Assembly (NCBI GenBank): GCA_024635555.1
Contig: JAGXIO010000144.1
Span: forward strand, 1 to 64,000
Source: Saccharicrinis sp.
GTDB lineage: Bacteria > Bacteroidota > Bacteroidia > Bacteroidales > Marinilabiliaceae
Length of the DNA stretch: 64,000 nt
Direction: 5' to 3'
The notes under the pieces were generated by a model. The model searched no databases and was not told where the DNA came from. It saw only the letters and a program-made list of their open reading frames with translations. Position numbers and translations under genes: made by a program. Of this stretch, positions 57,197 through 64,000 are shown in pieces (within the stretch, counting starts at the first letter, position 1; every line of letters begins with the position of its first letter).

Positions 57197-58183
57197 ATGG
57201 AAAAATTAAAAGTAGGTGTTATAAGTGTATCCAATCATCTTTTAAAAAGGATAGTTTTACCTTTAATGAACACCAAACATTGCAAAATTTATGGAATTGC
57301 TTCCCGTGACACTCAAAAAGCTAAATTTTTTGCGCAAGAGTTTGGCATAGAAAAGGTGTATGCTGACTACCAGGAACTCATCGACGATCCGAATATTGAC
57401 TTTATATATATACCGCTACCTAACCACCTGCACTTGGAGTGGGTAATCAAGGCAGCCGAGGCCGGAAAACATATATTATGCGAAAAACCTATTGCACTGA
57501 ATGCTAAGGAGGCCATAAGCTGTATGGATGCAGCAAAAAAAAGCAAGGTAAAACTGATGGAAGCCTTTATGTATAAGTTTCATCCCCTCTGGATTTATGC
57601 CAGAGAAGTGATAAAAACAAACCAAATAGGCGATATAATGTACATTAATGTCTCGTATGCCTATAATAATTCTGCTGCTGGAAATATTCGGAATATTAAG
57701 GAATACGGAGGTGGTGCCCTCATGGATGTCGGTTGTTATGCGGTTTCTTCATCGCGCTATTTATTGGATGCCGAACCCAACAGGGTGATGGCTATTCATC
57801 AGCACCATCCAGAGTTTAAAACCGACACCTTGGATTCGGCCATACTCAACTACGATGGAACACATGTAACTTTTACAGTATCAACGCTAAGCCACGCCAA
57901 CCAATATGTTGAAATAATTGGCAGTTCTGGAAGGATTCAAATTCCTGTACCTTTTAACACCTACGTGGATACCGCATCCGAAATAAACATTTTTACGGGC
58001 CAAGGCGAACGAACTGTGCGCTTTGACGTGTGCGACCAGTATGGCCTGATGTTCGATGCTTTTTCGGAATGCTTGATAAAAAACCAACCCGTGCCCGTGG
58101 ATGCTTCGGATGCCGTAAAAAATATGAAGGTAATAGATGCCTTATTTAAATCGGCTGAATCCAACAGCTGGGAAGAGGTATAA
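57197..58183 (+). CDS. Gfo/Idh/MocA-family oxidoreductase
   Basis: A 328-residue NAD(P)-dependent enzyme. The second half of the Rossmann fold is clear (YIPLPNHLHLEWVIKAAEAG), with the catalytic-type lysine in LCEKPIALNAKEA and the GGGALMDVGCYAVSSSRYLL signature. Odd is the glycine loop at the start (GVISVSNHLLKR), where the usual GxGxxG is not present. The branch resembles dimeric dihydrodiol/glucose-fructose oxidoreductases. Substrate unknown. Confidence 0.85.
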   Translation: MEKLKVGVISVSNHLLKRIVLPLMNTKHCKIYGIASRDTQKAKFFAQEFGIEKVYADYQELIDDPNIDFIYIPLPNHLHLEWVIKAAEAGKHILCEKPIALNAKEAISCMDAAKKSKVKLMEAFMYKFHPLWIYAREVIKTNQIGDIMYINVSYAYNNSAAGNIRNIKEYGGGALMDVGCYAVSSSRYLLDAEPNRVMAIHQHHPEFKTDTLDSAILNYDGTHVTFTVSTLSHANQYVEIIGSSGRIQIPVPFNTYVDTASEINIFTGQGERTVRFDVCDQYGLMFDAFSECLIKNQPVPVDASDAVKNMKVIDALFKSAESNSWEEV

Positions 58184-58322
58184 ACTAACAATGTTTGAAT
58201 CGAGAAAGAATATATCAGGTTAGAGATTCTTCACAGAAAATATAAATAGTGCCTGTGGATGTTTCTTTTTTAAAAATAGTTTATGTAAATTGATTGGATA
58301 ATTTTAATCCCTACAATCTGTT

Positions 58323-59864
58323 ATGCTTGTAAAAACCTACGGTGCGGCCGTAACCGGAATAGATGCAGTAACCATTACCATCGAAGTTAACTTTTCGCAG
58401 GGAATCAAGTTCTTTTTAGTGGGACTTCCTGATAGTGCGGTTAAGGAGAGTCAGCAACGAATGCAATCTGCTATGAACGAAAGTACCGGCTATAAATGGC
58501 CGGGTAAAAAAATCGTTATCAACATGGCACCGGCCGATATCCGCAAGGAGGGCTCCTCCTATGATTTACCTCTGGTGATGGCCATACTGGCAGCCTCTAA
58601 ACAAATTTCTACAGATAACTTATCCAATTATATAATGATGGGTGAGTTGTCGTTAGATGGTAGCTTGCAACCTGTAAAGGGGGCATTGCCCATTGCTGTG
58701 CGTGCTAAAGCCGAAGGTTTTAAAGGTTTGATACTGCCTCTTCAAAACGCTCGGGAAGCGGCTGTTGTTAAGGGATTAAACGTGTATGGAGCCAATAACA
58801 TTGTAGAAGTGGGTGCTTTTTTAAATGGGGAAGCTAATATTGAACCCACCATAGTGGATACCGATAAGGAATTTTACCAACAGTTGTTGCATTATGATAT
58901 TGACTTTGTAGATGTAAAAGGACAGGAATCTGTTAAACGGGCTTTGGAAATAGCTGCCGCAGGTGGTCACAACCTATTGATGATAGGACCGCCAGGAGCC
59001 GGTAAGTCGATGATTGCCAAACGACTGCCCTCCATATTACCTCCACTGACTTTGGACGAAGCATTGGAAACCACCAAGATACATTCCGTGGCGGGTAAAA
59101 TACAAAACAACACGGCATTGATAACACAAAGACCATTTCGTAGCCCGCATCACACGATTTCTGATGTAGCTTTAGTCGGCGGTGGTAGCTTTCCGCAGCC
59201 GGGTGAAATTTCTTTAGCCCATCACGGCGTGCTTTTTTTGGATGAGCTGCCAGAATTTAAACGTACTGTGCTCGAAGTAATGCGGCAGCCCTTAGAGGAT
59301 CGTGTTATTACTATTTCGCGCGCCCGTTTTAGCGTGGATTATCCCGCCAGCTTTATGCTCGTAACCAGCATGAATCCTTGCCCCTGTGGATATTTTAATC
59401 ATCCTGATAAAAAGTGTGTGTGTGCTCCCGGTGCCGTACAACGTTATATGAGCCGCATCTCCGGTCCATTGCTCGACCGCATAGACCTGCAAATTGAGGT
59501 GGTTCCGGTACCCTTTAAAGAACTGAGTACAGCCTCTACATCCGAAAAAAGTGAGACCATTCGTCTTAGGGTTATCGCAGCCCGAAAAATACAAAGTGAA
59601 CGTTATAAAGATTACCCCAATGTATATTGCAATGCCCAGATAAGTTCCAGGATGCAGCGTAAATATGCTACACCCACAGATGATGCCATGGAAGTATTAA
59701 AAAATGCCATGGAAAAACGAAACTTATCAGCTCGTGCTTTCGACCGGATAATTAAGGTAGCCCGCACTATTGCCGACCTGGAGAACGAACAACAAGTGCA
59801 AGCCCATCATATTGCGGAAGCTGTGCAATACAGAAATTTGGACAAAGATGGATGGGCGGGATAA
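58323..59864 (+). CDS. comM: YifB/ComM-family AAA ATPase (Mg-chelatase-like)
   Basis: A 513-residue protein. The N-terminal Lon-protease-like domain opens KTYGAAVTGIDAVTITIEVN. The Walker A site is GPPGAGKSM and Walker B LFLDELPEF; the middle carries MNPCPCGYFNHPDKKCVC, whose cysteines may bind zinc. The C-terminal Mg_chelatase_C domain follows. ComM is a helicase that aids branch migration during natural transformation in some bacteria. Confidence 0.92.
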   Translation: MLVKTYGAAVTGIDAVTITIEVNFSQGIKFFLVGLPDSAVKESQQRMQSAMNESTGYKWPGKKIVINMAPADIRKEGSSYDLPLVMAILAASKQISTDNLSNYIMMGELSLDGSLQPVKGALPIAVRAKAEGFKGLILPLQNAREAAVVKGLNVYGANNIVEVGAFLNGEANIEPTIVDTDKEFYQQLLHYDIDFVDVKGQESVKRALEIAAAGGHNLLMIGPPGAGKSMIAKRLPSILPPLTLDEALETTKIHSVAGKIQNNTALITQRPFRSPHHTISDVALVGGGSFPQPGEISLAHHGVLFLDELPEFKRTVLEVMRQPLEDRVITISRARFSVDYPASFMLVTSMNPCPCGYFNHPDKKCVCAPGAVQRYMSRISGPLLDRIDLQIEVVPVPFKELSTASTSEKSETIRLRVIAARKIQSERYKDYPNVYCNAQISSRMQRKYATPTDDAMEVLKNAMEKRNLSARAFDRIIKVARTIADLENEQQVQAHHIAEAVQYRNLDKDGWAG

Positions 59865-59971
59865 ACAAAAGCAACAGAAAAGAGTTAAGGTGGGTAATGG
59901 GATTTAATATTTCACGAACCGAAATAAATATTTCTATCTTCTGAATCCTCAACATTATCATATTTTTGGTA

Positions 59972-59993
59972 ATTTATGAATAGTTCAGGCTAA
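59972..59993. repeat. Tandem-hairpin repeat, right-end relic
   Basis: ATTTATGAATAG then TTCAGGCTAA matches the right end of the 158-bp repeat with substitutions. Upstream parts are not recognisable. Confidence 0.5.
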
Positions 59994-60074
59994 ATTGCAA
60001 GCTAAACGAAGATACCAAAGACAATGCCTACATGAAGGGCAATTTTTTTAAAATAATCTACTTATAAAATACAA

Positions 60075-60761
60075 ATGGCAGACGATTTTACAACCAATAT
60101 TTTAATGGACCCCATTGGTCGCTTGATGGGATTTCGATATAAATCGCATCCGTGGCACGGCATTAACATAGGTAAGGATGCTCCAGATATAGTAACCACC
60201 TTTATTGAGGTTGTGCCAACAGACACTATTAAGTACGAGATTGACAAGGAAACGGGGTATTTAAAAATTGACCGGCCTCAAAAATATTCAAACGTAGTAC
60301 CTGCGCTGTATGGCTTTATACCCCAAACGTTTTGCGGCGCACGCATAGGTCAATTCTGCTCCGAAAAATCGGGGAGGGATGCAGTAGAAGGTGATGGAGA
60401 TCCCCTGGATATTTGTGTGCTCACGGAAAAGGAAGTGCCGCATGGCGACATCATTGCGCATGCCATACCCATAGGTGGCTTTAGAATGATTGATGGCAAT
60501 CAGGCCGATGACAAAATTATTGCCGTACTAAAGGGCGACATCGTTTATGGAAATATGAAGGATATCTCGGATCTCCCGCAGTTAGTCATCAACAGACTTA
60601 AACACTATTTTTTAACCTATAAAGATATGCCGGGTTTCGATGCCGATTGCGAGATAACTCATATTTACGACGCCGAAGAAGCCAAAGAAGTCATTAAGCT
60701 CTCGGTATTAGATTACAGCTCCCGCTTCGACTCGTTGCGTAGTGCACTATCTAATTACTAA
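60075..60761 (+). CDS. ppa: Inorganic pyrophosphatase, family I
   Basis: A 228-residue soluble enzyme hydrolysing pyrophosphate. Active-site motifs are IKYEIDKETGYLKIDRPQ, VPALYGFIPQTFC and GDGDPLDICVLTE, with the metal-binding aspartates. It is longer than the 175-residue E. coli type, in line with other members of this phylum. Confidence 0.94.
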   Translation: MADDFTTNILMDPIGRLMGFRYKSHPWHGINIGKDAPDIVTTFIEVVPTDTIKYEIDKETGYLKIDRPQKYSNVVPALYGFIPQTFCGARIGQFCSEKSGRDAVEGDGDPLDICVLTEKEVPHGDIIAHAIPIGGFRMIDGNQADDKIIAVLKGDIVYGNMKDISDLPQLVINRLKHYFLTYKDMPGFDADCEITHIYDAEEAKEVIKLSVLDYSSRFDSLRSALSNY

Positions 60762-60802
60762 AGAAGTTTTTTGAGACAATTGGGATAAATATTGAATGAT
60801 AC

Positions 60803-60852
60803 ATTGGCTACACCTATCACTGTTTAATAAAACAGGTTTGTGCGTAGCCAAT
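60803..60852 (+). terminator. Hairpin after ppa
   Basis: Outer arms ATTGGCTAC / GTAGCCAAT and inner arms CTGTTT / AAACAG form a two-part hairpin. No long T tract follows, so factor-independent termination is only likely. Confidence 0.6.
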
Positions 60853-60966
60853 TGTAATTATTGTAATTCGTATTTTTAGTTAATGCTAATGCGATGCTAT
60901 AGGATTTAGTAAAATTCCGTTTTCAATAGGGTATGGTAGCATCTGTTATAGTAGATGTTGAAGTCT

Positions 60967-61407
60967 TCATCCTCTAACATAGGGTTTAACAAACCAGGTA
61001 AACACCAAACATCCCACACAAAAATTGGCTACACATTCCAAGCCTGCAAATACAATTAGTGTGATAGCTAAACTGTTTGATATTAGGTTCAAGCCCAATA
61101 AATGAAGAGCCACAATTAAAAATGTAAAAACAAAGCCCAAGCGGGCAGCAAATATTTTGGGGGCTTTGTCGATAAGCTGACCCTTGAGAAGTAATTTATT
61201 GTTTAAGACTGCCGCCAGTTTTAATAATAAGCTATATTTCCCTTTGCCAAATCCTCTGAAATAAAAATCGAGCAGTAAAAAAGCAGGTATCAACCATATG
61301 CTTAAAATAACATATGCTATCAATAGGATTACAACAAACAAACCAATTAATCGAGGTATATTTTCATTGAATCGTTCCGAAGACACTGGGCATAGTATGT
61401 TTTTCAT
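60967..61407 (-). CDS. DUF4395 membrane protein
   Basis: A 146-residue protein with about four membrane segments. It begins with a Cys-Pro motif (NILCPVSSERFNENIPRLIG) and has a second cysteine cluster near the end (CVANFCVGCLVFTW), both typical of DUF4395. These are often near thiol/redox genes; here it diverges from zur, and could fall under the same operator. Function unknown. Confidence 0.8.
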   Translation of the reverse strand: MKNILCPVSSERFNENIPRLIGLFVVILLIAYVILSIWLIPAFLLLDFYFRGFGKGKYSLLLKLAAVLNNKLLLKGQLIDKAPKIFAARLGFVFTFLIVALHLLGLNLISNSLAITLIVFAGLECVANFCVGCLVFTWFVKPYVRG

Positions 61408-61505
61408 TTGTTTATATTTTGTGTTCTATCTGTAAACTTCGTTTGATCAGAAAAGTTTTATCTAAAATATTAATATATCATACTGTTATAATAGGTTAAA
61501 TATAA

Positions 61506-61530
61506 ACATATGCAACATTGTTGCATATGT
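61506..61530. promoter_or_regulatory. Perfect 25-bp palindrome, likely Zur operator
   Basis: The half ACATATGCAACA, one central T, and its exact inverse form a perfect 12-1-12 palindrome with the 7-1-7 TGCAACA-T-TGTTGCA core typical of Fur-family boxes. It overlaps the presumed -33 region of zur. Confidence 0.8.
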
Positions 61531-61548
61531 AAAAAATTGCTATATTTG
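61517..61548 (+). promoter_or_regulatory. zur promoter
   Basis: TATATTTG at 61541-61548 matches TAnnTTTG; ATTG at 61517-61520 is a possible -33 element 20 bases upstream and lies inside the palindrome, so a bound repressor would block it. Confidence 0.65.
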
Positions 61549-61592
61549 CGAACTGAATAATATGATTATCTAACCGGAAATTGGTATCACAT

Positions 61593-62078
61593 ATGGAAAC
61601 AGTTGACTGCTTGCCGCCTAAAGCTTTCCGCAATCGCCATAGAAACTCTACGGAAACGGTGACGCATATCTTAAAGAAAAAAGGAGTAAGAGTTACCCAA
61701 AACAGGGTTGATCTGCTAGATATTTTAAATGATGCCCAGCATCCATTAAATCAAAAAGATATTGAGGAGCGATTGAGTGTAAAGCCCGACCGAGTTACTT
61801 TGTATCGAAACCTAAGGTTTTTTGTGGATCATAAAATTATCCATAAAATTGAGGTAAACGATTCGCTTACTTCCTATAGTCTCAACAGAACTTTTATAGA
61901 AGAAGAGCACTCGGAGGAGCACCTTCATTTTTATTGTAGTGTTTGCCATAAAGTTATCTGCATGCCGCAGCTCAGCATAAAAGAATACGATTTGCCCGAG
62001 GGCTTTTCACAGCAAAGCAGTAAGCTTATTGTTAATGGAATCTGCAATATTTGCAATGAGGAAAAACAAGAAATTTAA
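61593..62078 (+). CDS. zur: Fur-family zinc regulator Zur
   Basis: A 161-residue repressor from the ATG at 61593 (a TTG at 61581 is less likely). A winged helix covers VTQNRVDLLDILNDAQHPLN then KDIEERLSVKPDRVTLYRNL. The metal region has HSEEHLHFYCSVCHKVICMP and GICNICNEE, two CxxC pairs as in zinc-binding Fur proteins. The palindrome upstream and the zinc importer genes downstream support Zur over Fur. Confidence 0.88.
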   Translation: METVDCLPPKAFRNRHRNSTETVTHILKKKGVRVTQNRVDLLDILNDAQHPLNQKDIEERLSVKPDRVTLYRNLRFFVDHKIIHKIEVNDSLTSYSLNRTFIEEEHSEEHLHFYCSVCHKVICMPQLSIKEYDLPEGFSQQSSKLIVNGICNICNEEKQEI

Positions 62079-62167
62079 ACCACAACTAAAATCAATTAAA
62101 AACATATGAAACACCATGCTTATTGGGAAATAAACACAAAAGTGTATGATTATAAGAAAAACTTTGC

Positions 62168-62224
62168 GTCTCAGTGTCTCAGTGTTCGTAGTCTATTGTC
62201 TCTTATCTATCAGTCTCTTATCTA
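62168..62224. repeat. Short tandem words before znuA
   Basis: TCTCAGTG occurs twice in a row and GTCTCTTATCTA twice with a 15-base period. The first recalls the CTCAGTG relic repeat at 30440. The stretch lies between zur and the znuA start. Confidence 0.5.
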
Positions 62225-62235
62225 ATTTTAAACAT

Positions 62236-63108
62236 ATGAAACAAAATATTCTTGCAGTTTTTATCGGTATTATTACCATTTCACTAGTTAGTTGCAAGCC
62301 TCCGTCGTCTGGATCAACATCCATTTCGGTAAGTATCCAGCCCCAAAAGTATTTGGTACAGCAGCTTATGGGAAATGATGTATCCATTAATGTGCTGATT
62401 CCCAAAGGAAGCAGTCCGGCAACTTATGCCCCAAGCCCTAAGCAGATTAAAGACCTGGGGGATTCAAAAGTATATTTACGTATCGGACATATTGGTTTTG
62501 AGCAAGCCTGGACAGCTCGTATTTCGGAGATAAACCCCGAACTTAAAATTGTGGACACCTCCAAAGGAATTGCTTTTATAGATGGCGAAAACTATGTGCA
62601 TGGCGACCATGTACACAAGGGAGGCATTGATCCGCACATTTGGACTTCGCCCAAAAGTATGCTCACAGTTTTAAAGAATACACAAGAGGCTTTGATAAAT
62701 ACTTTCCCCGAACAAAAAGAAGATATATTGCAGCGAGGCCTGCAATTGGAAGAAAAGATGCGAGCATTGGATGAGGAGTTTAAGGTGAAAATAGAAAAAT
62801 TTGCCAACAAGAGTTTTTATATTTTCCATCCTGCCTATACCTATTTGGCGCGCGATTATGGTATGGAGCAAATATCCATTGAGCATAAAGGCAACGAGCC
62901 CAGTGCGCAATGGCTACGCAAGCTGATAGACAAGGGGAGAGAACTAAATATCAAAACCATTTTTATCCAGGAGGAATTCGATAAACGCAACGCTGAATTA
63001 TTGGCTTCGGAATTAAATATACCCATGGTACAAGTAAATCCGCTTAGCGAAGATTGGGAAAATGAGATGAGGCAAACATTAACTAAGTTAGAAAAAGCAT
63101 TAGAATAA
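62236..63108 (+). CDS. znuA: Zinc ABC transporter substrate-binding lipoprotein
   Basis: A 290-residue precursor from the ATG at 62236, which begins a lipoprotein signal (MKQNILAVFIGIITISLVSC, Cys20); an upstream ATG at 62146 is in repeat sequence and less likely. Metal ligands include H in IGHIGFEQAW, the short His-rich loop HGDHVHKGGIDPHIW and H in FHPAYTYLARDYGM. The His-rich loop marks zinc more than manganese members. Overlap-free but close to znuC. Confidence 0.9.
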   Translation: MKQNILAVFIGIITISLVSCKPPSSGSTSISVSIQPQKYLVQQLMGNDVSINVLIPKGSSPATYAPSPKQIKDLGDSKVYLRIGHIGFEQAWTARISEINPELKIVDTSKGIAFIDGENYVHGDHVHKGGIDPHIWTSPKSMLTVLKNTQEALINTFPEQKEDILQRGLQLEEKMRALDEEFKVKIEKFANKSFYIFHPAYTYLARDYGMEQISIEHKGNEPSAQWLRKLIDKGRELNIKTIFIQEEFDKRNAELLASELNIPMVQVNPLSEDWENEMRQTLTKLEKALE

Positions 63109-63111
63109 GCC

Positions 63112-63861
63112 ATGGAGCCAATCATTAAATTAACCGATGTTTATGCAGGTTATACGCCCAATAAAGTGGTATTAAAACAGGTAAATCTAGAAGTTTATCC
63201 CCACGATTTTATTGGTATTATCGGCCCAAACGGAGGTGGTAAATCTACATTGCTTAAAGTTATTTTGGGCTTGTTGCAACCTTTTTCAGGTTCTATTACC
63301 TTCAATACCCAACAGAATTATGCCCCGGCCAACTTGGGCTATCTACCACAAATCAGCAGTAGCGATAAATCGTTCCCCATTAAAGTGATCGACGTGGTTT
63401 TATCTGGCATGATGGGTAAAAAAGGATTGATTAAACGATATACCCGCAACGAAAAGGAGCAGGCGCGTGAGTTGTTGCATTTTGTGAAGTTAGATAAGTA
63501 TGCTAATAGTGCCATTGGTCAATTATCGGGCGGACAGATGCAGCGTGTGTATCTTTGCAGGGCTATTATCAATAACCCAGAAGTCTTGATTTTAGACGAG
63601 CCCAATAATTTTGTGGACAAACAGTTTGAGGGAGAATTATACAATTTACTCACAGAACTCAATAAAAAGATGGCCATTCTGTTGGTATCGCACGATGTGG
63701 GTACCATTTCGTCCTTTATAAAAACGATAGCCTGTGTTAATGAGAGCTTGCATTATCATAATACAAACAAAATTTCAGAAGAGATACTAAAAACATACCA
63801 TTGTCCCATCGAGCTCATCACACATGGACATGTACCTCATCGGGTTTTACACAATCATTAG
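63112..63861 (+). CDS. znuC: Zinc ABC transporter ATP-binding protein
   Basis: A 249-residue ATPase with Walker A GPNGGGKST, signature LSGGQMQRVYLCRAI and Walker B VLILDEPNNFVD, then SHDVG switch. It starts three bases after znuA, so the genes form an operon with znuB. Confidence 0.94.
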   Translation: MEPIIKLTDVYAGYTPNKVVLKQVNLEVYPHDFIGIIGPNGGGKSTLLKVILGLLQPFSGSITFNTQQNYAPANLGYLPQISSSDKSFPIKVIDVVLSGMMGKKGLIKRYTRNEKEQARELLHFVKLDKYANSAIGQLSGGQMQRVYLCRAIINNPEVLILDEPNNFVDKQFEGELYNLLTELNKKMAILLVSHDVGTISSFIKTIACVNESLHYHNTNKISEEILKTYHCPIELITHGHVPHRVLHNH

Positions 63862-63878
63862 CATAATTAATAATTGCG

Positions 63879-64000
63879 ATGCACGATTTATTCAGCATAT
63901 TTCAGTATTCCTTTTTTACCAATGCCATTGCGGCAGGTTTCCTCACCAGTATTTTGGCAGGCATAGCCGGCACTTATATTGTGTCGCGTAAAATAGTTTT
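63879..64000 (+). CDS. znuB: Zinc ABC transporter permease, N-terminal part (continues beyond window)
   Basis: The first 40 codons are visible: MHDLFSIFQYSFFTNAIAAG, then FLTSILAGIAGTYIVSRKIV. This is the start of the ABC-3 permease family, which forms the membrane channel. It begins 18 bases after znuC. The remainder lies outside the window. Confidence 0.9.
   Translation, partial: MHDLFSIFQYSFFTNAIAAGFLTSILAGIAGTYIVSRKIV

Noticed and set aside
62106-62225. A 39-codon frame between zur and znuA
   Set aside because: Much of it consists of tandem words and the relic repeat; no protein-like conservation. Treated as leader sequence.

Overview
The window looks like a chromosome segment from an environmental member of the Bacteroidota, probably Marinilabiliales or Bacteroidales-like. 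The sequence shows type IX secretion (T9SS) C-terminal sorting domains on many secreted enzymes, a PorZ homologue, TAnnTTTG-type -7 promoter elements, few Shine-Dalgarno sequences, an ATP synthase operon lacking atpD and atpC, and a lycopene cyclase. The species cannot be fixed by reading alone.

The window has two halves. Positions 1 to about 27,300 are an accessory region for plant cell-wall (pectin and xylan) polysaccharide breakdown. It encodes a multidomain apiosidase-like hydrolase, a beta-propeller secreted protein, a lyase-like toroid protein, a GH10 xylanase, an unassigned TIM-barrel-like hydrolase, four intact GH28 or GH28-like beta-helix enzymes, a GH2 beta-glucuronidase/galactosidase and a PL22-like oligogalacturonate lyase. 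No SusC/SusD pair is present. Many entries are wrecks: a tannase tail, a sulfatase head, a T9SS protein with its middle missing, a truncated GH28 copy fused to an insertion sequence end, a broken IS1595-type transposase, a relaxase remnant and a truncated DNA/RNA endonuclease. Non-coding debris includes a group II intron 5' fragment and a 158-bp repeat built almost entirely of consecutive hairpins.

Positions 27,300 to 64,000 are a denser housekeeping region: lycopene cyclase, Na/phosphate transporter, homoserine dehydrogenase with O-acetylhomoserine sulfhydrylase, a TetR/TolC/adaptor/RND efflux operon, GMP reductase, the ATP synthase operon atpB-E-F-H-A-G preceded by an AtpI-like protein and a bactofilin, a membrane adenylate cyclase fused to an HD domain, a universal stress protein, RdgB, PorZ with an acyltransferase, a large anchored propeller protein, an oxidoreductase, a ComM/YifB ATPase, inorganic pyrophosphatase, a DUF4395 protein, and a zinc module (Zur, ZnuA, ZnuC, start of ZnuB) with a perfect palindromic operator.

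The genes cooperate in clear groups: secreted T9SS enzymes and lipoproteins degrading pectin and xylan outside the cell; metY and hom in methionine synthesis; the efflux operon under its own TetR; and zinc import under Zur. The least explained items are the tandem-hairpin repeat, the IS-bounded GH2 insertion between duplicated GH28 sequences, and the cyclase-HD fusion. I saw no rRNA, tRNA or CRISPR array.
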